Below are positions 43,432 to 52,505 of a DNA stretch of 64,000 nucleotides, in pieces; positions within the stretch are counted from its first letter, which is position 1; each line of letters starts with the position of its first letter. The position numbers and the translations under genes were made by a program. The DNA is from JAGWBF01 sp965116325 (GTDB lineage Bacteria > Chloroflexota > Dehalococcoidia > Lucifugimonadales > JAGWBF01), in the NCBI GenBank assembly GCA_965116325.1, contig OZ220675.1, positions 1,922,001-1,986,000 of the forward strand, in the 5' to 3' direction. The notes beneath the pieces are model-generated. The model saw only the letters and a list, made by a program, of their open reading frames with translations, did not search any database and was not told where the DNA came from.

Positions 43432-44205
43432 TCAGTCTTCTTCCTCTTCTGGACTGACTCTGCCCAGGAACACCTCGGTCAATATGTCCGTCTCCAGGAT
43501 AGACTCCGGGCTGCCGTGGTGCACGACCTTGCCCTTGTCCAAAACGTAGGCCCGGTCAGTTATGGCCATGACACCCTTGATGTTGTGCTCAACGACCATG
43601 ATGCTGGTCTTCAGGTTCTCGTTGATCTCCGCCACCTTGTGGAACACCTCTTTGACCACAATGGGCGCCAGCCCCAGGGTTGGTTCGTCCAGGAGTAGCA
43701 GGTCGGGATCGGCCATCAGACCGCGTCCCAGGGCAAGCATCTGCTGCTGCCCACCTGACATCTGGCTGGCCAGGTCCCGGCGTTTCTCATGCAGTATGGG
43801 GAACAATTCCATCACCGAGTCCATGCGACGTTCCTTTTCCACCCTGTCCGACAGGTAAAGGCAGCCCATCTCCAGGTTCTCCCTTATGGTCAGATGGGTG
43901 AAGACCCGCCTACCCTGGGGGACAAAGGCGATACCCTCCTTCACGATCTCGTGGGTCGCGGCGGCCAGCAGGTCCTGCCGCCAGTAAACCTGGCCAGAGA
44001 CCACGGGCACCAAGCCCATCACTGCCTTTAGAACGGTGGACTTCCCGGCGCCGTTGGGGCCCATCACAGCCACGACCTCGCCTTTGTGGATTCCCAGGTT
44101 CACTTCATCCAGGGCTCGGACTGCTCCGTAACGAACGGATATATCCACCAGTTCCATGTGCATCGGCTCGGAGTCTGTATCAGCTGTCGCTTCTCGAATT
44201 TTCAT
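43432..44205 (-). CDS. livF: Branched-chain amino acid-type ABC transporter ATPase LivF
   Basis: The 257-residue ATPase has Walker A GPNGAGKST, signature MSGGQQQMLALGRGLM and Walker B LLLLDEPTLGLAP, with the final VEHN of the LivF family. It is the last gene of a five-gene importer (binding protein, LivH, LivM, LivG, LivF) read on the minus strand. LivF pairs with LivG to drive uptake. The real start may be an internal ATG, because the first 15 residues are acidic and unlike the family. Confidence 0.94.
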   Translation of the reverse strand: MKIREATADTDSEPMHMELVDISVRYGAVRALDEVNLGIHKGEVVAVMGPNGAGKSTVLKAVMGLVPVVSGQVYWRQDLLAAATHEIVKEGIAFVPQGRRVFTHLTIRENLEMGCLYLSDRVEKERRMDSVMELFPILHEKRRDLASQMSGGQQQMLALGRGLMADPDLLLLDEPTLGLAPIVVKEVFHKVAEINENLKTSIMVVEHNIKGVMAITDRAYVLDKGKVVHHGSPESILETDILTEVFLGRVSPEEEED

Positions 44206-44252
44206 GGCTCAACTACCGACATTCTTACGCAAGATGGCGAACTGCCTCGGGG

Positions 44253-45005
44253 TTAGGTGCCAAGGTAAGCATCGATAACCTCTGGGCTGTTCAGCACCTC
44301 TTCCACATTCCCTTCGGCGAGGAGGGTGCCGCTGTCCAGGACCACCAGGTGGTCGGGCAGTTCCCGGACGATATCCATGTTGTGGGAGATGAGGATGATG
44401 GTGCGGCCCCGGTCTCGGAGATCGTTCATGATGGCCTTCGCCCTCTCCAGCATCTGGGGGAAGAGGCCCGCAAAGGGCTCATCGAAAAGGTAGATGTTGA
44501 CGTCCAGGGCGATGGCCCTGCCTATCTCCAGCAGCTTCCTCTGTCCGTAGGAGAGGTCCATGGCGAGGGAGTCCTTCTTTTCCCACATCCCAACTCTTTC
44601 CAGGATGCTCTGGGCCTTGTTCTTGTAGCTGGATTTGGAACGTTCCATCATCGCAGGGAAGAGTCGCCGCTCGGTGAGCACCACCATGATGTTATCCCAA
44701 ACGCTAATCTGGTCGAAGAGCCTCACCTCTTGGAAGCTGCGGGTCATTCCGTGGGCGGGGGTCTCATGGGCCTTCACTGCCCTGAGGCCCATGCCGTCGA
44801 TGATCACCATCCCGCCATCCAGCGGCAGCACCCCGCTGAGCACGTTGATGAGGGTCGATTTTCCGGACCCATTGGGACCGACGATACTGGTCATCCCCTT
44901 CTTGCTGATAGCTACGGATAGCTGGTCCAAGGCCTTGACTGCACCGAAATGCTTGGAGATATCTCGGGTCTCCAGGGCGATGGGCGCACTAGGGTCCGTC
45001 GTCAT
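44253..45005 (-). CDS. livG: Branched-chain amino acid-type ABC transporter ATPase LivG
   Basis: The 250-residue ATPase has Walker A GPNGSGKST, signature LSYGQRKLLEIGRAIA and Walker B IYLFDEPFAGLFPQ. The LivG-specific insertion with TRSFQEVRLFDQISVWDNIMV follows the Q-loop. I chose ATG at 45005: GGGAGGTAC lies upstream and the start overlaps the livM stop by 4 nt. The longer frame reads through livM. Confidence 0.95.
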   Translation of the reverse strand: MTTDPSAPIALETRDISKHFGAVKALDQLSVAISKKGMTSIVGPNGSGKSTLINVLSGVLPLDGGMVIIDGMGLRAVKAHETPAHGMTRSFQEVRLFDQISVWDNIMVVLTERRLFPAMMERSKSSYKNKAQSILERVGMWEKKDSLAMDLSYGQRKLLEIGRAIALDVNIYLFDEPFAGLFPQMLERAKAIMNDLRDRGRTIILISHNMDIVRELPDHLVVLDSGTLLAEGNVEEVLNSPEVIDAYLGT

Positions 45006-46057
45006 AACTTGTACCTCCCGGCCAGCCCCTGGGGTCTGAAGAGCATCAGCACCACCAGCAGAATGCCCAGCACAACCTGGCGGGCTTGGCCGACGAACTC
45101 GTTGGGCAGGAAGGGCAGGAAGCGCATACCCTCGGCCAGCAGGACGAATCCCATGGCGCCCAGAAGAGAACCCCTGATGGATGCCAGCCCTCCCAGGATA
45201 ACTATACATACCAGAAGGACCGATTCCAGCAGGATGAAGGAGTTGGGGTCGATGAAGCTGGTCCAGCTGGCGAAGAGACCGCCGGCCAGCCCGGCCATCA
45301 TTGCAGATATTACCCAGACCGCCAGCTTGTACTGGGTCGCCCGGTAGCCGAACACCTCGATGGCCTGCTCATCCTCGCGGATGGCGGTCAACACCCGCCC
45401 GAAGGATGAGGAAACCAATAGCCAAGAGACCAACACTATAAGGGCCAGGAACGCCAGGGCAAGCAACAGGAATTCCAGCTCACCATCGAAAACCATCCCG
45501 CCAATTGCCGGCCTGGGTATCTCGTGTATACCGAAGGGTCCCCTGGTGAGGCTCGTCCAGTTCAGGAACACGTTGAAGGCAATGATGGTGAAGCCGAAGG
45601 AGACCAGGACGTAGATGTCATCTCTGAAGCGGTTGAATGCTATGCCCACCACGAAGGCAACCAGTCCGGCCAAGAGGGCGCATACGGGCAGGGCTGCAAA
45701 GAAGGGCAGTCCAAAGGTCGGGATCCCCGCCAACTCTGATTGGTCATAGTTGGCGGTGGAGGACAAGACCGCCATGGCATATGCCCCGGTGCCGAAGAAG
45801 CCGACGTGTCCTATGGAAAGAAGGCCGGTGAACCCAATCACAAGGTTCAGGCTCACAGCCAGGATTGCCCAGATGGCGAACACTGTGCCTATCGATATTG
45901 CAAATCCTTCTCCCCGCCAAAGCATAAATGCCGCGGCCCAGGAGATAATCACTATATTCGCCCACAACTCCACGTTGCCCTTGGAGGAGCGAAATAGCTG
46001 CCCAGGGATCTGTCCTGGTTTCACTCGGTCGATGGCGGAAAGGAGCGCCGGGGGCAT
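45002..46057 (-). CDS. livM: Branched-chain amino acid-type ABC transporter permease LivM
   Basis: The 351-residue permease has about nine to ten membrane helices and the LivM signature ISMG-like segment (IGHVGFFGTGAYAMAVL). The EAA-like coupling loop is VLTAIREDEQAIEVFGYRATQYKLAVWVISAMMAGLAGGLF in several adjoining pieces near residues 225-265. Typical LivM length is 300-400. The end overlaps livG. Confidence 0.94.
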   Translation of the reverse strand: MPPALLSAIDRVKPGQIPGQLFRSSKGNVELWANIVIISWAAAFMLWRGEGFAISIGTVFAIWAILAVSLNLVIGFTGLLSIGHVGFFGTGAYAMAVLSSTANYDQSELAGIPTFGLPFFAALPVCALLAGLVAFVVGIAFNRFRDDIYVLVSFGFTIIAFNVFLNWTSLTRGPFGIHEIPRPAIGGMVFDGELEFLLLALAFLALIVLVSWLLVSSSFGRVLTAIREDEQAIEVFGYRATQYKLAVWVISAMMAGLAGGLFASWTSFIDPNSFILLESVLLVCIVILGGLASIRGSLLGAMGFVLLAEGMRFLPFLPNEFVGQARQVVLGILLVVLMLFRPQGLAGRYKL

Positions 46058-46060
46058 CTT

Positions 46061-47392
46061 CTACCTCCTTGGCAGTATGCCCTTGGGCCAGAAGGCCAGG
46101 AACAGGATAAGCAACATGAAAGATATGGCATCCTTCCATCCCCCCGCCAGGTCCCAGATGCCGAACTGTTCGACGATGCCCAGGGTGAACCCTCCCAGGA
46201 TGGCGCCATAGAGGTTTCCCATGCCTCCGACCACCGAGGCGATCCATCCCTTAAGTAGGAGAAGAAGGGCCATCTTGGGCTGAATGTTTGTGTCGTGCCC
46301 GTTCAGGATTCCCGCAAAGGCGGCAAAGACGGCCCCTATGAAGAAAACCGCTGCGACTACCACTTGGGTGTTTATGCCCACAACCTTTGCCACATCTTCA
46401 TCGTCGCCGATGGCTCGCACTGCCTTGCCAAAGGAGGTCCTCTTCAAGAGCAGCAGCAGCCCAACGAAGCCTGCTACGGCGACTCCTATGGTAAAGACGT
46501 TGAACGCCTTGATGTTGGCTCCCCCTAAACTCCAAAGGTTGCTGCCGAAGGCTTCCGGGAGGGGACGGGGAGCGCTTTGGAATACAATGTTGATGAAGGC
46601 GGTGATGGCCAGCAGGATGCCCAGGCTGCCCACCAGCATGATAAGGGGGGAGCGGGAGCGTTCCCGCATGTAGACGTACAGCCCCCGGTACAGGGCCAGT
46701 CCGACCGCCCCGGCAAGCATGCATGACACTCCCCAGCTCAAGTAGAGGCTGGACCCTGGCGTGCCGTACACAAGATAGCCGCAGACAGCCCCCAAGAAGG
46801 CCACGGGGACCGCAATGCTCACGGTTGCCAATGAGCTCGCTTTGCGCCATGCCTGACGTACCGTCCAGTAGGCTGCAACCGCTGTCAGAAGACCGACGGC
46901 GGGGCTCAGCAGCCGGTACAGCTCCTCGGGGTAAGTCAGGAGGGCCCAGGTGTAGGTCCCTACCCCCGCAGCCACGACCCCTTCGAGAGCCAGCAGCGCG
47001 TTGTCGCTCAGACGCCCCTGCAATCGTCTGTGCAGGCTGGAACGAAAGACCCAGGCCGCTACTCCGGCCGCAACCAGGGCAAAGACGATGTTCAGGTACA
47101 GGTTGTTGGTCTGGTACAAGCTGGAGGACTGCTGGGAGCGCAGGTAGAAGACACCGTAGGCCCCCATGGCGGCAGCGGCGCCGTAGTACAAGTCGAAGAA
47201 CCACACGGTGCTGTACACCAGGGTGAAGCCGATGGCCAGCAGAGCATAAATGGCGCCGACAGACAGCCCGTTAAAGGCAAACTGCAGGGCCTGATCGCTG
47301 GATTGGCTGACTTTCCAGACGACGTACCCTGCAGCTGCCAAGACCAGGACTCCGGCAAGGAGCTTGCCCTGGTCCTCGAAGACCCTGATCAA
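46061..47392 (-). CDS. livH: Branched-chain amino acid-type ABC transporter permease LivH, enlarged
   Basis: The 443-residue permease has the LivH start NGLSVGAIYALLAIGFTLVY and the coupling loop SFGKAVRAIGDDEDVAKVVGIN near residue 325. It ends in the usual SVVGGMGNLYGAILGG region. LivH proteins normally have about 290-300 residues. Here about 140 extra residues (about 85-225), rich in hydrophobic segments, are inserted after the first few helices. That insertion likely adds four helices. The rest of the protein is normal, so the gene is judged functional. Confidence 0.92.
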   Translation of the reverse strand: MIRVFEDQGKLLAGVLVLAAAGYVVWKVSQSSDQALQFAFNGLSVGAIYALLAIGFTLVYSTVWFFDLYYGAAAAMGAYGVFYLRSQQSSSLYQTNNLYLNIVFALVAAGVAAWVFRSSLHRRLQGRLSDNALLALEGVVAAGVGTYTWALLTYPEELYRLLSPAVGLLTAVAAYWTVRQAWRKASSLATVSIAVPVAFLGAVCGYLVYGTPGSSLYLSWGVSCMLAGAVGLALYRGLYVYMRERSRSPLIMLVGSLGILLAITAFINIVFQSAPRPLPEAFGSNLWSLGGANIKAFNVFTIGVAVAGFVGLLLLLKRTSFGKAVRAIGDDEDVAKVVGINTQVVVAAVFFIGAVFAAFAGILNGHDTNIQPKMALLLLLKGWIASVVGGMGNLYGAILGGFTLGIVEQFGIWDLAGGWKDAISFMLLILFLAFWPKGILPRR

Positions 47393-47398
47393 CGCACC

Positions 47399-48577
47399 CT
47401 ACTCCGTAGGGGCGGGACCCAGCACCGTGTAACCCATGTTTTCATCGTTCCTCTCGGCCAGCGGCAGTATCTGCACGACCGTGTTGGAGAGTCCCACAAC
47501 ATCGCCGTTTTCGTCGAAGCTGTAGTCTTCTCCGATGGCGCCGCTCCAGGTGAGGTCGTACAGGCAGTCCCTGAACCCGTCGGCGTCCTGGTCGTCGTCG
47601 GTTTGGCCAAGGCATTCTGCCGCGATATGAACATCGTCATAGGCGGAGCCAAGGAACCATGCCAGGGTAACGAATCCATACCGCTCTCTGAAATTGGTCA
47701 GGAAGGTACGGCCCGTTTCACTTGTCAGGTCGGGGGTGGGAAGAACGGCCTTCATTCCAGTGGCGGCTTCTCCGGCAATTTCCAGGGCCTGGGTTCCTGA
47801 GGGCACGGACTCCGTGTATATGGGTCCCTCGAATCCCTGTTCCCGCGCTTGTTTGACTATGGTGCCTCCGCTGGCCTCCGATTGGGCGGCGATGTGGAGG
47901 GCATCTGGGTTCTCACCAATAAGCTTGGTTAGCTGGCTTCGGAAGTCTGTGACGTCCGAGGCGTAGCTCTCCGACCCTGCGAGGGTCCCTCCCCGCTTTT
48001 CGAACTGGGCGACGGTGGTCCGGCGGACGCCCTCGGCATAGGGAGTCGATTCGGTGATAGTAGCCAGGGTGCGAATCCCGTCGGCCCACAGCAGATTACC
48101 TGTGTCTATGCCCAGCTGAGCATCGTTGATAGCAGTACGGAAAATGTAGTCGCCGGCATCGGCGATATCGGGGGCGGTGGCGGACGCGGAAAGCATCACA
48201 ACCCCATCCGCTTCTGCCAGGGGGGCGGCGCCCAGCATAGCGCCGCTGCATGATGTTCCGAGGATTATCTTCACCCCGTCCACATCGGTAAGCTTGTTGT
48301 ACGCGGTGATGGCGTCCTTAGCGCCGCACTTTGAGTCTTCCACGACCAGCTTGAGCTCCCGGCCGTTGATGCCCCCGGCGGCGTTTATCTCATCGGCGGC
48401 CAGCTGCTTGGCTTGGACTATTACAGTCCCGTAGCTCTCGCCGGGGCCGGTAACCGAGTCCATCACCCCAATGACAAAAGGCTCCTCAGAGTCGTCGCTC
48501 GTGCACGCAGCGGCGACGAGGGCCATGACCATAACCAATATAAGAAGGGTCAGCCATTTCGAAGCAAAGGTTCCCAT
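47399..48577 (-). CDS. Periplasmic-binding-like lipoprotein of a Liv-type ABC importer
   Basis: The 392-residue protein has a lipoprotein signal (lipobox LVAAAC, Cys25) and a Leu/Ile/Val-binding fold. VIGVMDSVTGPGESYG starts domain 1, and an AADEINAAGGINGRELKLVVEDSKC stretch is typical of the Peripla_BP_6 family. It feeds the LivHMGF permease encoded just downstream. The ligand may be an amino acid, a short-chain amide or urea; the sequence does not decide. An AGGAGGTATTC ribosome-binding site precedes the ATG. Confidence 0.93.
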   Translation of the reverse strand: MGTFASKWLTLLILVMVMALVAAACTSDDSEEPFVIGVMDSVTGPGESYGTVIVQAKQLAADEINAAGGINGRELKLVVEDSKCGAKDAITAYNKLTDVDGVKIILGTSCSGAMLGAAPLAEADGVVMLSASATAPDIADAGDYIFRTAINDAQLGIDTGNLLWADGIRTLATITESTPYAEGVRRTTVAQFEKRGGTLAGSESYASDVTDFRSQLTKLIGENPDALHIAAQSEASGGTIVKQAREQGFEGPIYTESVPSGTQALEIAGEAATGMKAVLPTPDLTSETGRTFLTNFRERYGFVTLAWFLGSAYDDVHIAAECLGQTDDDQDADGFRDCLYDLTWSGAIGEDYSFDENGDVVGLSNTVVQILPLAERNDENMGYTVLGPAPTE

Positions 48578-48867
48578 GAATACCTCCTAGTCCACACTAA
48601 CCATCTGCTGCAATCTGCCGGGGCCTTGGGATGAACCCAAGAAGCAGCCTGCGTTGTGGTTTCCGACATTTTACATTTAATTTGCATGGAATAGGAAGCA
48701 TTGATCGTTCATTTGCTGGCCCACTTCGGGTGCTTTCTTTCGTATAGTACCGGGTCTACATAAGGCGTTTCCTGGCCCAAACATCAGGACACTACGCCCG
48801 TCGAGAGACAACTGCATCTTTCTCTGCCATTGCTCCTGGTGTAGAATGGCCCACGTTTGGAAACGGC
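48578..48867. other. Divergent intergenic region
   Basis: This 290-nt region between the Liv importer (-) and an ABC exporter (+) must hold both promoters. A TAGAAT at 48843-48848 is a plausible -10 box for the exporter gene at 48868. A T/A-rich stretch near 48670-48690 may serve the importer. I see no gene in it. Confidence 0.4.
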
Positions 48868-49830
48868 ATGGCATTGAACACACAAGAACATGCAATTTAC
48901 ACCAGGGGTCTAGTCAGGCATTTCGGCGATGTCCAGGCAGTGGATGGAATCGACCTGGAGGTTACCCGAGGCGAGATCTACGGGTTCCTTGGTCCCAACG
49001 GGGCAGGCAAGACCACCGTCATCCGTATGCTGATCACCCTGCTTGCACCCACATCAGGCGATGTCCAGGTTGCCGGCTACGATGTTGTCCGCCAGCCGGG
49101 GGAAGTGCGCCTGCGCATAGGAGCCGCCCTTCAGGAGGCGGCCCTGGACAACAAGCAGACGGGCCGGGAACTGCTGCATCTCCAGGGCAGGTTGTACGGG
49201 CTTTCCCGCCGGCAGGTACGAGAGCGCATTGAAGAGCTTTCCAGCGTGGTGGATATCGGCGAGGCTATGGACCGCATGATCGCGACCTACTCCGGCGGGA
49301 TGAAGCGCCGCCTGGACCTGGCGGCCGCCCTGATCCACAACCCCGCAGTGCTCTTCCTGGATGAACCGACCACCGGGCTGGACCCCATCAGCAGGGCACG
49401 CATATGGGATGAGGTGCGAAGCATCAACGACCAGCTTGGTGTGACCATCTTCTTGACAACCCAGTACCTGGAAGAGGCGGATGCCCTGGCCCATAGGGTG
49501 GGCATCATTGACCGGGGGAAGCTGGCTGCCCAGGGAGCACCCGTCGACCTGAAGCGAGCGCGGGGCTCGGACCTGGTGCTGGTGCGCCTGGAAGGGGATG
49601 TGGATGAAGCAGTCCAAGCTCTGAAGGGTGTATCCCAGGTTGAGAGTGTGGACGTTCACGGCCAGGAACTGACTATCGCTGTGGCCAACGGGGCGGCCCT
49701 GATCAGCACCATAGCCCTGGAGCTGGACCATCACGGTGTCATGGTACAGGAGCTCACCCTGCGCACTCCTACACTGGACGATGTGTTTCTCCAGGTGACC
49801 GGGGCGAGACTCAGTGGAGACGGCGGATGA
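48868..49830 (+). CDS. ABC-2 exporter ATPase, DrrA-like (pair 1)
   Basis: The 320-residue protein has Walker A GPNGAGKTT, Q-loop AALQEAALD, signature YSGGMKRRLDLAAALIHNP, Walker B VLFLDEPTTGLDP and H-loop TTQYLEEA with Gln in place of the usual His. The C-terminal extension (about 220-320) is the DrrA-type regulatory tail. These ATPases energise daunorubicin-type exporters. The permease gene follows directly. Confidence 0.93.
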   Translation: MALNTQEHAIYTRGLVRHFGDVQAVDGIDLEVTRGEIYGFLGPNGAGKTTVIRMLITLLAPTSGDVQVAGYDVVRQPGEVRLRIGAALQEAALDNKQTGRELLHLQGRLYGLSRRQVRERIEELSSVVDIGEAMDRMIATYSGGMKRRLDLAAALIHNPAVLFLDEPTTGLDPISRARIWDEVRSINDQLGVTIFLTTQYLEEADALAHRVGIIDRGKLAAQGAPVDLKRARGSDLVLVRLEGDVDEAVQALKGVSQVESVDVHGQELTIAVANGAALISTIALELDHHGVMVQELTLRTPTLDDVFLQVTGARLSGDGG

Positions 49831-49858
49831 TACAGGACACTGGACGAGGACCAAGTCA

Positions 49859-50659
49859 ATGGTGACTGCAATGCAGGTAAATCGCACCTTGGCCCGGCGT
49901 GGAGGGTTCCTGCGAGACACTGCCAGCGTCGCCGAGAGGGCGCTGCGTTCCATTCCCAGGGACCCGGAGGTAACCATACCTGCCCTCGTCATTCCCGTGT
50001 TCATGTACATCATGACGGTGGGGGCGCTAAACGATGTTGCCGAGGATATCCCCGGACTGAACTACAAGGCCTTTCAGATTCCGGTAGCGGTGCTATTTGC
50101 CGTAACGGGCATCTCCAGGGCCATGGTGGTTGTGACCGATATCCAGACAGGATATTTCGACAGGCTGGTTATCAGCCCGGTTAACCGCCTGGCTCTGCTA
50201 CTGGGACTCTTGATAGCCGACTTCGCTCTTGTGATAGCCCTGACGGTCCCCGTGGTGTTCATGGCATTCATAGTGGGGGTTGGATTTGCAACTGGAGTGC
50301 CGGGGATACTGGCCTTCATGTTCTTGAGCGGGTTGTGGGGTTTGATATTCGCGGGCTTTCCTTACGCAATTGCCCTCAAGACCGGCAATCCGGCCGCCGT
50401 AAATATCAGCTTCCTGCTGTTTTTCCCCTTCCTTTTCATGACCACTTTGTTCGTGCCCCGGGAGGCGATGACCGGCTGGCTGGGGGCGGCGGCTGATTTC
50501 AACCCCGTAACCTATCTCCTGGCAGCGCTGAGGTCGCTGATCTCCGAAGGATGGGAGCCCTTGACCCTGGTGAAGGGCCTTGGAGCCACATTGGGTGTCG
50601 GCGTCGTCAGCATTGGAATGTCCCTGGCTGCCCTAAAGGGACGGGCCACCCGCAAGTAG
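49859..50659 (+). CDS. ABC-2 type exporter permease (pair 1)
   Basis: This ABC-2 permease has about 266 residues and six membrane helices. The DrrB-type signature region is present in the fifth-sixth helix area (NPVTYLLAALRSLISEGWE). I chose ATG at 49859 with GACGAGGA upstream; GTG at 49814, overlapping the ATPase gene, is an alternative that adds 15 residues. It partners the DrrA-like ATPase. The cargo is unknown. Confidence 0.88.
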   Translation: MVTAMQVNRTLARRGGFLRDTASVAERALRSIPRDPEVTIPALVIPVFMYIMTVGALNDVAEDIPGLNYKAFQIPVAVLFAVTGISRAMVVVTDIQTGYFDRLVISPVNRLALLLGLLIADFALVIALTVPVVFMAFIVGVGFATGVPGILAFMFLSGLWGLIFAGFPYAIALKTGNPAAVNISFLLFFPFLFMTTLFVPREAMTGWLGAAADFNPVTYLLAALRSLISEGWEPLTLVKGLGATLGVGVVSIGMSLAALKGRATRK

Positions 50660-50716
50660 CTGGATTCAGTTCCCCGGCGCCTTCTCCATCACGGAGCCGA
50701 TTGTTAGCCCCAGGGC

Positions 50717-51490
50717 CTAGCGCCGGGGTTCCCAGGAGAAGGTGCGAAGGGCAATCAGCATCCCCGCTGCCATCCAACCGGCCATCGCCAGCAGATGCAC
50801 CAGCTCGAAACCGAGGCCGCCCTCGAAGGGGTTGAATGACGTCTGCATGGCGACGGAAAAGTGCCTGACCGGGAAGATATTAGCAAAGGTTATCAGCCAC
50901 CCAGGTGCGTCGTTCATCGGGATGAAGATGTCCGATATGAACATCAAGGGCAGAATGGACCCGTTGACGATGGCGGGCGATGCTTCTGCATTCGGGATGA
51001 CCTTCATCACCGCGAGGCCCAGGGCGCAGAAGGTCGCGGCCCCCAGAGCAAGAGTTACGATGAAGGCCGGAAGGGTGCCTGTGGGCACATCCACGTCGTA
51101 GAAGATGGCCCCCGCTGCCGTTATGATCACCATCAGGAGCAGAGCCAGGAACACCGCATGGGCGATTCTTCCCACCATAAAAGACCAGGTGGGAATAGGG
51201 GCGCCCCTTATCCGCTTGAGGATACCTTCGTCCCTGGAGAAGGACATCCCGATGGCCAAGTTGGTGTAGCAGGCGGTAATCACCGACAGGGCGCCTATAG
51301 CCGGCACGTAGAAGGTGGAGGTATTGACCGTGCCGCCGGGTATGTCCAGGTCTCGACTGCCGAACAGCAGGTTAAAGATCACGAGAAACATCAACGGGAA
51401 GACGAAGGTGAAGAAGGCCGCGACAGGATTGCGCCAGAAGGCGGTGTTCTGGTACCTCAGTTGCTTAAGGGCCAACGAAAGGGAGGTCAC
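50717..51490 (-). CDS. ABC-2 type exporter permease (pair 2)
   Basis: This 257-residue permease has six membrane helices. The ABC-2 signature region lies around IFIPMNDAPGWLITFANIFPVRHF. GTG at 51490 overlaps the stop of the upstream ATPase gene (GTGA) and has AAGGAGGGGGCGA upstream; a longer frame merely reads the ATPase gene. It ends 57 nt from the end of permease pair 1 in convergent orientation. Confidence 0.9.
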   Translation of the reverse strand: MTSLSLALKQLRYQNTAFWRNPVAAFFTFVFPLMFLVIFNLLFGSRDLDIPGGTVNTSTFYVPAIGALSVITACYTNLAIGMSFSRDEGILKRIRGAPIPTWSFMVGRIAHAVFLALLLMVIITAAGAIFYDVDVPTGTLPAFIVTLALGAATFCALGLAVMKVIPNAEASPAIVNGSILPLMFISDIFIPMNDAPGWLITFANIFPVRHFSVAMQTSFNPFEGGLGFELVHLLAMAGWMAAGMLIALRTFSWEPRR

Positions 51491-52452
51491 TCGCCCCCTT
51501 CTTTCGTGGCGCCCATGTCCGCAAGCTCCACGAATACATCTTCCAGGGAGGGTCGAGCCACTGCCAGGTCTTCCAACTCCACCCCGTTGTCCACAGCCCA
51601 TGTAGTGAGCAGGTGCAACGTGCGGGTAGGCGAGTCCGTGGTTAGGGAATACGTTCCGTTTCCCATTTCCCGGTCTAACCCAAGTCCCTGAGGCAAGGGC
51701 ACGCCCTCGCCTTCGATCCTGAACCGTATGATCGTCCGTCCCCTTCTTTGCGCGAGCTCAGAGGGAATTCCCTCGGCGACGATTCTGCCTTGCACCATGA
51801 TCGCCAACCGGTCCGCCAGAGCTTCGGCCTCGTCCATGTAGTGGGTTGTTAGCAGGATGGTCTTGCCCAGGGACCGGAGGTTCCTGATCATCTCCCAAGC
51901 CCCCCGGCGGGCCGAGGGATCGAATCCGGTGGTGGGCTCGTCCAGGAACAAAAGCTCCGGGTCTCCCACCACGCCAACCGCCACATCCAGGCGACGGCGC
52001 TGCCCGCCGGAGAGTCGCCTGACCAAGGTCTTTCGTTGGTCGCCAAGCCCGACCATCCCAAGGACATCTTCAACCGGCAAAGGATGAGGGTAGTACTGGC
52101 TGAAGAGGTTGATAGCCTCGACAACGGTCAGGTATCTGTCAACCCCCGTGGATTGAAGGACTATGCCGATCCGCTCCTTGAGCTTGCGATCGTTCTTGCC
52201 GGGGTCGTAGCCCAGCACCGAAACATCGCCCGAGGTCTTGCTCCTGTGCCCCTCCAGTATCTCGACGGTGGTGGTCTTGCCTGCGCCGTTGGGGCCGAGG
52301 AGGGCAAACACCTCGTTGCGCTGGACTTGCAGGTCTATGCCCCGCACCGCTTCCACCGGACCGTAGGACTTGTGAAGACCATGGACCTCTATCACCGGGC
52401 CAGACGTCGCCCCGGCGCTTTGCGTCACCTTGGTTCTCCGTTCATTTCCCAT
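51487..52452 (-). CDS. ABC-2 exporter ATPase (pair 2)
   Basis: The 321-residue ATPase has Walker A GPNGAGKTT, signature LSGGQRRRLDVAVGVVGDP, Walker B LLFLDEPTTGFDP and H-loop TTHYMDEAEAL with a normal His. A DrrA-like C-terminal tail follows (residues 230-321). It is only distantly similar to the ATPase at 48868, so the two sets are not a recent duplication. Cargo unknown. Confidence 0.93.
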   Translation of the reverse strand: MGNERRTKVTQSAGATSGPVIEVHGLHKSYGPVEAVRGIDLQVQRNEVFALLGPNGAGKTTTVEILEGHRSKTSGDVSVLGYDPGKNDRKLKERIGIVLQSTGVDRYLTVVEAINLFSQYYPHPLPVEDVLGMVGLGDQRKTLVRRLSGGQRRRLDVAVGVVGDPELLFLDEPTTGFDPSARRGAWEMIRNLRSLGKTILLTTHYMDEAEALADRLAIMVQGRIVAEGIPSELAQRRGRTIIRFRIEGEGVPLPQGLGLDREMGNGTYSLTTDSPTRTLHLLTTWAVDNGVELEDLAVARPSLEDVFVELADMGATKEGGE

Positions 52453-52505
52453 CGCCTTGGGTAACCATATCTCCTGCTCATGTCGCTATAGGTAGGCCGG
52501 AGCAT

